This document shows, in pieces, positions 1 through 10,982 of a stretch of 64,000 nucleotides of DNA; the first letter of the stretch is position 1; each line of letters starts with the position of its first letter. Source of the DNA: Wurfbainia villosa (Eukaryota; Streptophyta; Magnoliopsida; Zingiberales; Zingiberaceae); NCBI GenBank assembly GCA_025175895.1, contig CM045998.1, forward strand, positions 14,245,153 to 14,309,152. Reading direction: 5' to 3'. A program made the position numbers and the translations under genes. The notes below the pieces were generated by a model. It was not told the DNA's origin. It made no database searches and saw only the letters and a program-made list of their open reading frames with translations.

Positions 1-4
1 TTAG

Positions 5-337
5 CAAAGCTACGGATGGGGCCAGGCGAGATGGAGTTGGCGCCTCGACCACCACCGCACGCAGAGAGCCTCCTCCGGTACAGAGGCGATAGAGGACTAC
101 GAGGATGCAGACGCGCACGATGAGGATGATCGGATGCGGCGATGCATCGATGGTCCATCAGATCGTCGTGGTCGGCTGGAGTCCAGATTTCAGGACTATC
201 AACAGTCGATTGACTCTAGGCTGTCAGAGATATTGGCAGGCCAGGCATCCTTCGGCGCACGTCTTGATCGGATGGAGGAGTCTCAGAGCCGCATCGAGCA
301 GTGCCAGCTCGATATGTTAGAGATGATGCGGGCCTGA
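5..337 (+). pseudogene. C-terminal tail of an unrecognised coiled-coil ORF
   Basis: The frame is open from just after a stop at 2-4 to a TGA at 335-337; the first ATG is at 134. The N-terminal part is acidic (Glu/Asp-rich), and the last 50 residues have heptad-like spacing (SRLSEILAGQ, RLDRMEESQSRIEQ), suggesting a coiled coil. I do not recognise a family. Its place upstream of a polypurine tract and 3' LTR fits an extra ORF between pol and the 3' LTR, as some SIRE-type elements carry. It could also be a gag tail. Confidence 0.4.
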
Positions 338-2102
338 ACCTTGAGTCAGCAGCCTCCTCCACCGCCACCTCCTGCAGACGATTAGATATTGAGGATATTA
401 GATTTTCTGTGGTTGTCAGTTTTTGTAGTGAGATTGAGCATAGCCAATCTCCATTTTGAATGTAAAAGACTAAATTTTTAAGTTAAATGAAATTTTTGTT
501 TCTGAAAATCTTGTGTGTCTGGATGAGTACTTGTATTATTGTATTGCTTATAAAAGTTGATATATCATGACATGAAATCGCATCCTATCATATACCATGT
601 CATGTCATTATTTAGGGTTATTTTAGATGTCATGTGTTCTTAAAGTTCATCATATGTCATGACATCATGATCATTGGTCATGTTTTTATTTTGCCATCAC
701 TATGCCATGATCATTTCATGCATTAATTTGATTGAACATTGATTTATGGAAAATGGCATGACTTGAAGTCTCACTTATAAGGGAATCAAGTAGGGTTGCC
801 TAGGAAATGCATGAAACCCTAGATAAAGTGAATCAAAACCCACATCTCACATCACATTGACATGTATGTGTATTTATACACCCTAGATACATGTGAGATG
901 CTAGGATAATAAGTTAGGTTCAAGATGCATGGGTAGTGCATCTAGATGGACTCAAACTTAGTTTAATTATCACCAAGAATCATAAGGAAAGCTAATATAC
1001 AAGCTATGTATATTTAGCCAATAAATTATGGTTCAAAATAGGCTTTCAAAAACCTTTTAAAATCAATTTGGAAAACCTTGGTGAAATCTATCTTTTGATA
1101 GCCATCATCATTGTAGAAGTTGATACAAAGTGGATCAAGAATTTTAAAGTTCTTAATAGTTTTGAACTTTGTACCAATCTCCTATTTCAATGGTAAAAAT
1201 ATTTTTCCAAAATTTTTTACCTATTGTATTGGTCATAAGTATTATACGTACCAAATTTCGTGATTTTTTGATATACGTATAATTATTTATGATTTTCTGA
1301 AATTCAACTCGATAATCAAATTGAAATTTTGATTATCGATCGCTATATTAGTGGCGATCGATGGAGGTGCCAGTCGACTAATTTCTGAATCACTCGACTG
1401 GTAGTCTGATTTCAGGGAAAACAAGGTTGTTTAACCCGATTTCAGCTACGGTTATGGTCCCTAATTACTCCTAACCCTAGGATATGCTTTGGGTAGCATT
1501 ATAAAGGGTGAAAATCCATTAGATATGGATTAGGAGAAGTGTTTAGGGTTTGTATCAATTTTAAGGTGTTGGAAAGTTCAATATTGAATTTCTAACCTTA
1601 ATTTTGATGGTTTAGAGTTCCTATTGGCTTAGGGACTTCCCAAGGACATTGTTGGTGCAATGGTCAAAGGGGGAGCAAGCCTTTAGGGGGAGGTATCCAT
1701 CTTGGGATGATGGATATGTTTTTTCTCCTTGAAGAGGAGAAGTTATTGGGAGAATATGACATCAATTGGGAAATTGATGGGACTTTTGAGAGACCCAATT
1801 TGGAAATTGGGAAAGTAAATGGGATTGTCTTTCTTGAGTGATATTGGACTTATCACTAGGAAGATGGTAGGCATCCTAAGTATTTTTGGACCAAGGGGGA
1901 GATTGTAAGATCTCATTGGGACATGAGACATTGACCTCCTTGGAGAGGAAACCTTTTTGATGTTAGTCAAAAAGGGGGAGAATGTTTGGGGGAGAACATT
2001 TGGAGAGTATTTAACAATTTGGGATAATTGGTAAAGGATTTGAGTTAGTGTTCTAACTCAATAATTTGTTTGGTTTTTGTCAAACATCAAAAAGGGGGAG
2101 AT
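338..2102 (+). other. Non-coding 3' internal region of element D with polypurine tracts
   Basis: AT-rich sequence without a credible gene. Several purine tracts of the form caaaa/gggggag recur (about 1666, 1967 and 2087); the last one, directly before the LTR, is the likely plus-strand primer for reverse transcription. A pair of agtcgact-like motifs lies at 1372 and 1392, 20 bp apart. The general makeup resembles the spacer downstream of gag in element H on the other strand. Confidence 0.6.
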
Positions 2103-2209
2103 TGTTGGTGCAATCGACCCAGGTCACGATTGACCAGGACTCGAGTTTGACTTGAGTGATGTTTTGATGTTTCGACAAAAACATATGATAATGTAATTGT
2201 CATTTGGTA

Positions 2210-2425
2210 AAGTCCAAGCATGGGTCTTGGCATGAAAAGTCCAACATGGGTTGGCAAGGGAAAGTCCAAGCTTGAGTCTTGGCATTTGAGAAGTCCAAGG
2301 GTTTGATATTGGCGGCGTAAAGTCCAAGCGAGAGCTTGGCAGCATAAGTCCAATGATTGGCGGCGTAAAGTCCAAGTGGAGTCTTGGCGGCGTAAGACCA
2401 ATGTGCCTTGGCGGTGTAGACACCA
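2210..2425 (+). repeat. Degenerate tandem repeat, aagtccaag...cttggc units
   Basis: Units of about 30-45 bp begin with aagtccaag or aagtccaa and end with cttggc or ttggcgg. About seven units are recognisable. The related solo LTR holds an expanded array (33225-33590). Open frames seen across it on both strands are products of the repeat, not genes. Confidence 0.8.
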
Positions 2426-2614
2426 TTAGCATGACATAGCCGATGGAAGCACCTGAAGGCTAGCGCGATGGATGAACAAGTCATGGATGACTTGGAGGGA
2501 TCCGAGAGACGTGAGGCTGATGGAGGTGGCTAGAAGGCTTAGGTCTAGGCTAAGGGTGGTCTAGCAAGTATGGGGGAACCATACTTGGGTTAAAACCTCA
2601 TAATTGAGGTGTCT

Positions 2615-2949
2615 CAGTCGACTGATGCCATGTGACAGTCGACTGGACCAAGTCAACTAGGGTTTGATCAGGGAAGTAGCCTAGCGGCAAACGCCATCAT
2701 TAGGCGGCCGATCGATGGATGAGCAATGATGATTATGTGATCGATCGGATGATGCTCGATTTTACAGCCACGCGAATGGAGTCTCACTCATTCACGAGAT
2801 GAGCAGTCGAGTGATGGCTCATCAGTCGACTGATGGTCATGATCAGTCGACTGATGTCCTAGCCGTTGGATTTTTCCAGCATGGATTACACCGTTGTCTC
2901 ACAGCAACAGTGTGATCAGTCGACTGATGGTCCCGATCAGTCGACTGAT
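2615..2949. promoter_or_regulatory. Palindrome cluster upstream of the LTR TATA box
   Basis: Four perfect copies of atcagtcgactgat lie at 2821-2834, 2842-2855, 2915-2928 and 2936-2949, plus two shorter cagtcgactg copies at 2615-2624 and 2636-2645. The four form two pairs, each with starts 21 bp apart; the pairs are 94 bp apart. The last copy ends 25 bp before the TATA box. The layout resembles an enhancer for a dimeric DNA-binding protein; that role is inference. Confidence 0.65.
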
Positions 2950-2974
2950 CGACCTTTTTCAGCACAGGTTGAAG

Positions 2975-2984
2975 CTATATAAGG
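2975..2984 (+). promoter_or_regulatory. TATA box of the D LTR
   Basis: The sequence ctatataagg lies just downstream of the palindrome cluster, in the expected U3 position. The solo LTR of the same family has the same element on the other strand near 32700. Confidence 0.6.
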
Positions 2985-3453
2985 ATCTCGTGATGGAGGA
3001 AAAGATAGCGATTTTCTTGGGCGAAATTGAAGGGGGAAGTTGGTGCTTTCCAGTCCTTCAAAGCTAGTTCAAGGCAATCAAAGATCAAGCAATCCAAAGC
3101 TCTTGTAAAGTGTTTTTCCTTTACTTGCATTTGTATTTCATATTGTATTTGCTTGTATCTAATTGATTATTGTTGTAATCATTATTGTACGAGGTTTCTC
3201 CGCCTCCGGATTGTTCCGAGAAGGAGTGTTTATTAGTGGTTACATGTGCATCACTAGAGCTCGTAGAGCTCGATCCGTGGAGTAGGAACCGTGCGGTTCC
3301 AAACCACGTTATATCGTTGTGTTAGCGTGTTGTGCATTTCGTTATCGTTATTACTTTTCTATTTCCGCTGCGCTAACGAAATTGTAGAAACAAACGCGAA
3401 AGAATTCCATTGACGCTATTCACCCCCCTCTAGCCATTACAATATTCCTAACA

Positions 3454-4464
3454 GGTAGGTTAAACCTATTGATGATTTCTTGAACTAGACGAAGAGATGG
3501 ATGACCAAGTCGTGCATGCCAAGAGGATTTATATTTGCGTTCTCCAATGAGGGCTTTGGTGGATGTGGGTTGCAAGTAGTAAAGATCATCTCTAATTTCT
3601 CCTTTGAGTAGAGTTGTTCCAATTGCAGGATCCTTGAAAAGACAATGATGAGGATGAAATTCAAAAAAAACATATTATTGTCAATAGCAAATTGACGAAC
3701 TGAAAGTAGATTTTTAGTGATTGAAGAAACATGAAGTGTATTACGCATGTGTAAAATTTGACTGGATGCATGAAAAATTGTGTTTCTAAGGTTAGCAATT
3801 TTCAAACCTGAGTCGTTATCTACTTGTACCACGTCAGGACCATGATAGGAGGAGGCTTCTGTTAGAATATCATAATCCAATGTAACATGATGAGTTACTC
3901 CAGAATCTGGATGTCATCTTGAGATAGAAGAATTTGTCATAGTTATATAAGGATTGCTTGTAAGAGAAAATGCTCCTGGATGAGATGATGAAGTTGAGGA
4001 TGAAGGTTGATTTGATGATGCAAAACCTCTGAGAAAGTTTGAATCAAATCTGTTATAACATTGATGTTCAAAGTGACCATTGGGAAAGCAAATTTGACAA
4101 CTCCCTCAGCCTCATCCTCATCCTTGTCCTGCATTTCTTTCACTTTGATTTCATTGATTGTGTTGTTGATAGATAGTTGTAACTGATTTGTTGGTTGTGT
4201 GTGCAGAGAGAGCAATAGAATCTGACATCCTCTGAGATTGTAATTGTAAGAGTATTTCATGAGAGGATAGTATGTCATAAAGAGTATCAAGTGACACTTG
4301 CTTCATACATGTAGTCACACTAGGAATAAAATCGTCATACTGAGGCCCTAAACCTGCAAGAACATGAATCACCAAATCTGGTTCGAAAATTGGATGCTTA
4401 ATTGCTCTTAGATTATTAGCAATGATTTTGATCGATTGAATATATTCATTGATAGATTTGTCTC
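3454..4464 (-). pseudogene. Element C, broken Copia gag to pre-integrase region
   Basis: Reading leftward, the piece starts with gag of the UBN2 type (GLGPQYDDF, then SLDTLYDILSSHE, about 4151-4464). It continues to the protease/GAG-pre-integrase border (3485-3880, LRNTIFHAS, SITKNLLSVRQFA), and a frameshifted WHARLGHPS motif is seen at about 3500-3530. The reading frame changes several times, so it is dead. The left end is cut by the LTR of D and the right end by a solo LTR. Across that solo LTR the gag frame continues at 6594 once one target duplication is discounted, which proves the two pieces were one gene. Confidence 0.82.
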
Positions 4465-6588
4465 TGTTGGAATGTATACTGAAAGCCTAGCTCTTTTTGT
4501 ATGAACATTTTATTTTGAAATAAGAATCACATGATCATTATTTGCATTTTATATATTCATTATATATGTGTGCATATTGTCTAATATTTTACATTGTAGA
4601 TAACATGGTGCTTGGTGTGACACAGAAGATCATGTTATCAGTACCTTGTAAAATATAAGTTGAGGCTCACAACCAAGATGGTTTTGGACAAACCATTGGC
4701 ATGGTTGTAGTGTAGCTTGGTATTGTTTTATCTTGAACATAGAGTTACACTAGTACACTTAGGTGTATTGAGTAGGACCGACATAGAGGTGATTCAATTT
4801 AGTACTGACTACATAATTGAATCGGACCTCGGATATTATGTTGTACATGCTCTTAATCCCGATATAATAACGGGCACATGTACTTAGTATTTATTTCTTT
4901 GATTTACAGGTGAGATTTAGATGGATTAAATCAATATGCCAGGTAAGTTGGGAAATAATATTATTTACATGGTGTGCCGTTGATTATAGAAGGAAACCGT
5001 GTCCTATATATTAGGTTGATGATGTCCCCTTGAGGAGCTCATAAGGTTCATCATGTAAACCCAGCTGGTTGACTTAGTCAACATGATGATAAGGTTGAGT
5101 GGTACTACTCGAGGAATTAGATGTTAATTAATTGATGGTCAGTAAATCAATTAATTGACGGACATTCGATATCTTAAACACGGGGAGATTAATGTACAAA
5201 TAATATATGGAGCCCATATTGATTTATGGGGGTTGGTGAGGTAGTTCAATGATGATCCTCTAGTGGAATGGAACATCATTGATGGATCAAGTTTGTGTGG
5301 TTCCGATCCATCGGGTGGCCAAGACCCAACTCCTCCTTATGGTCCCTATCGTAGCCTAATATAATCCTTGTGAAGTCTAGATCCAAGAATGTAAAACAAA
5401 ACCTAGAACCAACGGTTGGGATTAAATCCCTAGATCCGATGGTTGGATGAAACCCTAGAACCAACGGTTGGGATTAAATCCCTAGATCCGATGGTTGGAT
5501 GAAACCCTAGAACCAACGGTTGGGATTAAATCCCTAGATCCGATGGTTAGGATGAAATCCTAGAATCGACGGTTGGAATTAAATCCCTAGATCCGACGGT
5601 TGGGATAAAACCCTAGATCCGACGGTTGGGATGAAATCCTAGATCCGACGGTTGGGATTAAACCCTAGATCCGACGGTTGGGATAAAACCCTAGATCCGA
5701 CGGTGGAGATTAAATCCCTAGATCCGACGGTGGAGATTAAAGGAGGCTTAAGCCTAATTATATAAATAGAGGCTTAGGTTGGGCGGTAAGAATTGATAGA
5801 AAGAATTAGGGTTTGGCTTTTGGAGGTGGGCGGCTAGGGTTTGGAGAAAAGTGGGCGGCAACTTCTTCTTCCTTCTAGTTGTTGCCGGCGCCCAACTTGC
5901 ACCATCAATACTTGGCCGACGCCCAACCTTAAGGTCTTTCCCTTCTTCCTTGGCCGGCTGTTCTCCTCCCATTGGTGGCCGGTTCTCTTCCTCCTCCCTA
6001 TTCTCCAAAGTGGCCGGCGACAACTCTTCTTGAAGTTGGCCGGCGCATCATCCATTGCTCCTTGGCCGGCGGTTGCACCAAATTCCCTAATTTGGTGGCC
6101 GGTTCTAGATAGGAAAGGTATTTGCGAGTTCTTCTCTTTGTTCGCAGCGGACAAGGTAGAGAAGAAAGCGATCTAGAAGGCTTCTACTCATGGAGGAACT
6201 TTGTCCACACGTCGTCCACGAGAAGGATAGGACATACGGTAGAAGATCGTGAGGTATAAAGTTATTTTAATTTTATGTACAGATCTGAATATGTTCTTTA
6301 ATATTTTGATTATGCATGTGTGTTTATGAATATATATTGTATAATCATGGACCCCGAAGACAAACACAAAAACCGGCGATCCATCCGTCGTCTCTTCCGC
6401 GGCTAACCAACTAGAAGAGTTGTGTTGCTTGAACAACTAGTTTGTTCAAGCGACCACTCAAGTTGTTAGCACGACGACGAATAGGTTGTGCTAAGGAAGC
6501 TCATCCCATCCAGATTAATTCTTTCATTAGTGAAAATTTTAATCCGGGGACATGGGAGCCAATGAGCCTCCGAAGCATCCACCCAATA
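4465..6588 (+). mobile_element. Solo LTR (A-like Copia family), 2124 bp
   Basis: Begins tgttggaatgtatactga, nearly the same as the LTRs of element A (9054 and 17076), and carries the same landmarks: minisatellite, TATA box and an atccggggacat segment near its end. It is flanked by the duplication gtctc (4460-4464 and 6589-6593). No internal region is present, so this is a solo LTR left by LTR-LTR recombination. Its right border (aata) has lost the canonical CA. The strand given is that of LTR transcription. Open frames inside (5754-6176 on both strands) are LTR sequence, not genes. Confidence 0.9.
5378..5742 (+). repeat. 27-bp minisatellite, about 14 units, upstream of TATA
   Basis: Units read tagatccgacggttgggat followed by taaatccc, with 25-27 bp length variants. 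I count 14 units from 5378 to the last truncated one. The TATA box (tatataaata, about 5758-5768) follows at once. The homologous array has 7 units in the 5' LTR of A and 5 in its 3' LTR. Translation gives artefactual repeats such as GSRDLI. Confidence 0.88.
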
Positions 6589-6593
6589 GTCTC

Positions 6594-6900
6594 CTCGTTG
6601 CATCGATTGTAGTTGCAAGCGAAGTTGAAGCACTCACGCTTGAGAGTGTGATGCAAAAGTTTGAGCAAGAGTTTCTCATATTTGTTAAGAGTTGTCAAGC
6701 CCTACAATAACAGGAATTATAGGCTCGCTAAGCAACGAAATTATCCACATCATAATTAGTTGATCCTTTTTGCTCTAAACTGTATAATTAGGATCGTCTT
6801 CTTGGAATTTAGGAGAGGTGTCATCTACAATTCTAAGTAGATCATGAGCAAGAAGTAACAATTGAAACTGCATCTTCTAAAGTAAATAATTATCATTAGT
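6594..6900 (-). pseudogene. Element C, N-terminal gag fragment
   Basis: On the minus strand the frames give SPKFQEDDPNYTV, KKDQLIMMWIISLLSEP and then AQTFASHSQA and LQLRLQLQSMQRGD. This is the Copia gag (UBN2/DUF4219-type) pattern of a W..D..L core followed by TFAS....R..QLR..LQ. Stops (TAG within the W/Q positions, TAA) and frame changes break it. It lies just downstream, on this strand, of the primer site at 7346-7361, as a gag should. The rest of the gene continues beyond the solo LTR at 4464. Confidence 0.75.
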
Positions 6901-7345
6901 AAGTTTAATAGGGAGATATGATATGACATTTATAGATAAGGAGGAGAGTTGCACCGCTTGATTTGTTTCCATGGATGATGAAGAAGATTATGACATTTGA
7001 GATTCCAAGACTGGCAATGTGATGGTGGCAGCCCACTGACGTATTGGATTGCTGCGATATCAAGTGTCTCCTTGCTCGCTTTGGCTTCTGGTTGCCACCG
7101 CTCCAAATCAAGAGAGAGATATTGAGGAAAGAGATTAGTGATAATAGGCTTGGAATTAAATGTTAGCTCGGCAAGAGCTGTTGATGTGACCCTCCTCTAG
7201 CTCTGCACCCTGATCAACGTCTGCATCTGGATCGAGAGCAATGGCACCCAAAAAAAAAGAGAGAAAGCCCCGCCTTCATCTTCGAAGTCGGCTAAATCGG
7301 GCGAAAAGAGATTAAAAGGAGAAGAAAATAAAAGAGACATTTCGG
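6901..7345 (-). other. Leader region of element C
   Basis: Between the primer-binding site and the recognisable gag. Contains an A-rich run (caccc then nine a, about 7247-7258) and no credible gene. Open frames at 6905-7111 and 7197-7541 have no recognisable family, and the second crosses the LTR border. Confidence 0.5.
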
Positions 7346-7361
7346 CAAGGCTCTGATACCA
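7346..7361 (-). other. Primer-binding site of element C (tRNA-iMet)
   Basis: The complement reads tggtatcagagccttg, matching the 3' end of plant initiator-Met tRNA, the usual primer for Copia elements. C's own LTR should end right here (7362 onward reads tgttag); element B has inserted only 6 bp into it. Confidence 0.8.
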
Positions 7362-7367
7362 TGTTAG

Positions 7368-9053
7368 TGTTGGACTATCCGAGCCGCAAAAATTACTTTT
7401 TGCGTTGCGGAAATCTCGAAAGTCGGCCACGGATCCGTGCGAAGATAAATTAAAACTTGAATTCATATACATGTTAAGAAAACCTAGATCTACCTTAGAT
7501 CTACATGAGAAGAGCATTACCCTTGTAGCGATGCCCTTCACTTATCCCGCTCATCCAAACGCTTTATCGGATCTCGAAGAGTGTCAAGTGTACACTCCTC
7601 TACAAGTATCCACACGAACAATAGGTGGAGAAGACAACTTAGAGTGTGCTAGCACTCTTAGAAGCCCACGACAAGAAGGATGATGGGGAGAGCTAGAGAG
7701 GAGAGGAAAGGAGGAAGAAGATGATCTAATCATTTCCCACTAATTCACCTTAATGTGGTCGGCCACTACATGAAGGTTAAATACATGCATGTAATACCAA
7801 GAGCCATGGCTCTTGGTCTTCCTCATGAGGTGACACCCCATGATGTGACCATGATGATGTGGAACATCATCATTGGCCGACCCCATGTCAAGTCACCATG
7901 ACGTGACATTTGGTCAAGTCAAACTTGACCTCTTATCTCCCATGGTTGATCAAATCCAACTATTTGATTCAAGTCAATTTAATTTAATGAATCTCTATGC
8001 ATTAGTTTAAATTGACCCAATGAATCAAATATAAATTAGACTCATTCAACACTTGAATCAAATTGAGTCCAACTCAATTAGTCTAATTTGAATTACTCTT
8101 AATCCAATTTGGTTCATCACATGAACCTAATCCTCTTGGTCCATCATATGAACCTAATCTCTATCTAATTGTCCTTTGTGTGTGACCCTATAGGTTCTTG
8201 TAATGTTGGCAATGTTCCTAAACCGATTTAGAAATATAAGCAATGAGTGGTATCTAGGAACACATCATTGCTACCCAAGTTACAAGAATGTTGAGATCCA
8301 ATATCACCTTTGTGACTACTAATTGTGACTCTCACAATATATGACAATGTCCCTCTATCCATGACATCTAGATTGACCAATTGAGACATAGATCATGTCA
8401 TCCTCTGTACAATCTATATCTTGAACTCCAAGTAGACTCACTTTAATCAAATGAGCTCAATATCTCATATTGACTCATTTGGGCATGACTATGCACTTAG
8501 TGGTCTCACTCTATCAAGAATCATGATGTCACTCCCATCATATAAGAGGGATAGATGTCATCTACATCACTCACATCCCTCCGCATAATTTGTTACATAC
8601 CCAGTAATCGCCTTAATAGTCCACCCATTTACGGGTGACATTTGACGAAGCCAAAGTGTGCAACTCCTTATCTAGGGAATTATGGTGACTTCAGGTCCAA
8701 GGACTAATAGTTATACTAATAGTCACATGAGAAAGTATATGACACTCATATAACGATCCATGATACTTTTTCATTACGGGTCATTCAGTATACATTCTCC
8801 ATGCATACCCATGTGTCAACTTGATATCTCATATCCATGACTTGTGAGATCAAGTCATCGAGTTGACCTACATGCTAGTCTCTTCGTAATAACATTGTCC
8901 CTGAATGTTAATACTTGACAAGGAATGATTAAGAGTAGTATTTTCTATATCATCTCATTATCGATTCAACCAATCGATTGATATAGATAAGAACCTTCTA
9001 CTCAAGGACACTATTATACTTAGTTATTTGGCACCAATACAAGTAAGTATAAT
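7368..9053 (-). repeat. Left LTR of element B, first segment
   Basis: Matches 43787-45548 nearly throughout, beginning tgttggactatccgagccgc versus tgttgaactatccgagccgc. It stops at 9053, where element A was inserted, and resumes at 38090. Only a short open frame from the LTR is visible (7405-7683), with no family, and it recurs in the other LTR. Confidence 0.9.
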
Positions 9054-9956
9054 TGTTGGGATGTATACTGAAAAGTCTATCTTTTGTATGAACATATTTA
9101 TTTTGAAATAAGAATCACATGATCATTGTTTGCATATTTATGGTTATGCATATTGTCTAATACATTACATTGTAGATAACATGGTGTGTAGTGTTACACG
9201 GGAGATCAGGTTATCAATTCCTTGTAAAGTATAAGTAAAGACTCACAACCGAGATGGTTATGGACAAACCATTGTAATGGTTGTAGTGTGATTTGGTATT
9301 GGTTTGTCTTGACCATAGAATTACACTAGTACACTTTGTGTGTATTGAGCAGGACCGACTTAGAGGTGATTCAATTTATTGCTGACTACATAATCGAATT
9401 GGACCTCAGATATTATGTTGTACATGCTCTTAATCCCGATATAATAACGGGCACATATACTTAGTATTCATTTCTTTGATTTACCAATGGGCGAGATTTA
9501 TAGAGTAAATCAATAGGCTCGTAAGTTGGGAAATGATATTATTTATATGGTGTGTCGTTGATTATAGGAGGAAACTGTGTCCTATACATTAGGATGATGA
9601 TGTCTCCTTGAGGAGCTCATAAGGTTCATCATGTAAACCCTGCAAGTGGACTTGGTTCGGCATGATGATAAGGTTGAGTGGTACTACTCATGGAGTTAGA
9701 TGTTGATTAATTAATTGTCAGTAAATTAATTAATTGACGGACATTCGAGATCTTAAACACAGAGAGATAAATGTACAAATAATATATGGAGCTCATATTA
9801 ACTTATGGGGGTTGGTGAGGTAAATCAATGATAATCCTCTAGTGGAATGGATTATCATTAATGGATCGGACTTTATGTGGGCTTGATCCATTGGGTGGCC
9901 AAGATCCAACTTCTCATCATGGTCCCTATTGTAGCCTATTAAAACCTCATGGAGCC

Positions 9957-10142
9957 TAGATCCAATGGTGAAAAATGAAACTCTAGATCCGACGGTGGAG
10001 ATCAAATCTCTAGATCCAAAGGTGGAGATTAAATCTTTAGATCCGACAGTGGAGATTAAATTTCTAGATCCGACGGTTGAGATTAAATCCCTAGATCCGA
10101 CGGATGAGATTAAATCTCTAGATCCGACGGTGGAGATTAAAA
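9957..10142 (+). repeat. 27-bp minisatellite, 7 units
   Basis: Units of tagatccgacggtggagat plus taaatctc; seven can be counted, ending 19 bp before the TATA box. Units five and six are absent from the 3' LTR of the same element. Confidence 0.9.
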
Positions 10143-10160
10143 GGAGGTATGGATGAAATT

Positions 10161-10168
10161 TATAAAAG
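10161..10168 (+). promoter_or_regulatory. TATA box of the A 5' LTR
   Basis: The sequence tataaaag in the context aatttataaaagggga sits directly downstream of the minisatellite. The equivalent in the 3' LTR is at about 18131. Confidence 0.6.
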
Positions 10169-10982
10169 GGGAGCCAAGGCTTGGGCGGCACAAGGGTTGA
10201 GAGATTCTAGGGTTTGCTCTCCTTGGCTTGGGCGGCAAGAAACTCAAGGGGATTAGGGTTTGGGGTTGGAAGCAACAAGAGGTAAAGCTTTTGTTTTTCT
10301 CATCCTTCCTCTTGGTCGGCTCTAGGGCATCCTCTTCCTTGGGTTTGAGCGGTGCCTCATCTCTTTTCTCCTTCATCCTTTGGCCGGCAAATCCTTTCCC
10401 ACTCCTTTGGTCGGTGGACACCAAGTTGGAGCTTGGTGGTTGGTACAAGTGAGGAGAAGAAGAGTTTTGTTTTATAATCTTTCTTTGTTCGGGGTGAACA
10501 AAGAAAGGAAGATTGGTGATCTAGGAGGCTTCAACTTTTGGAAGATCGTCGCCCACACGACGTCCAAAAGGAGGAAGGACATACAATAGAAGATCGAGAG
10601 GTATAATGCTTGTTTATATTCTTTTGTATTATGTCTATAATTGTTTTCAATTATATGCATGTTGTATATTTTGTTATGCGGCTAATTTACTTAGACCCCG
10701 AATACAAACACAAAAACCGGCGATCCGTACATCGTCTATTCTGCGGCTAATCGTAGAATAGAAGTTGGTTGCTTGAACAATAAGTTTGTTCAAGTAACCA
10801 CTCTAATCGAATAGCATAATGATGAAACGGTAGTTTGGGTAATCCCTCTTTGTCAAGGATAAATTTTTTTTATCCGGGGACATAGAAGGGATCGCCATGA
10901 ACAAGCAACCGAGTTGAAGTGGGAAGCATAGTTCTCCACCCTTCAAGTGGTATCAGAGCTTCGGTTCCACAAAACCTTCAAG

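Larger units (their letters stand above)
1..3453 (+). mobile_element. Element D: 3' part of a SIRE-like Ty1/Copia retrotransposon
   Basis: The left part of this element lies outside the window. What remains is a short ORF tail, about 1.8 kb of non-coding internal sequence, a polypurine tract (aaaaagggggaga at about 2090-2102) and a complete 3' LTR. The order pol-side ORF, long AT-rich spacer with repeated purine tracts, then LTR is typical of SIRE/Maximus-type Copia elements; that assignment is inference because no pol is visible here. The LTR abuts broken Copia element C at 3454, so D inserted into C. The right-hand target duplication would be ggtag (3454-3458); its partner is outside the window. 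Confidence 0.75.
2103..3453 (+). repeat. 3' LTR of element D (1351 bp)
   Basis: Starts tgttggtgca directly after a polypurine tract and ends ccta/aca, giving the canonical TG...CA borders. The same family is present as a reverse-strand solo LTR at 32220-33685. The LTR holds, in order, a degenerate tandem repeat built on aagtccaag/cttgg (2210-2425), a cluster of palindromes (2615-2949), a TATA box (2975) and the motif ctattcacccccctctag (3416-3433) near its 3' end. Confidence 0.88.
9054..10980 (+). repeat. 5' LTR of element A (1927 bp)
   Basis: Begins tgttgggatgtatactga and ends aaaaccttca. The end is fixed by comparison with the 3' LTR, which also runs to aaaaccttca before the target duplication. 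Holds the 27-bp minisatellite, a TATA box (tataaaag, 10161-10168) and an internal copy of the primer-site sequence (agtggtatcagagc, 10945-10958). Open frames inside (9793-10660) are repeat or LTR sequence and recur in the 3' LTR. Confidence 0.92.

Noticed and set aside
5754..6176. Pair of overlapping frames (about 100 codons) on both strands
   Set aside because: Lie in the transcribed part of the solo LTR, rich in ggccggc repeats; no recognisable domain.
9793..10191. Repetitive protein (GSRDLIS... units) on the minus strand, again at 17753-18160
   Set aside because: Encoded by the 27-bp minisatellite in the LTR of element A; the unit is a multiple of three so all frames tend to stay open.
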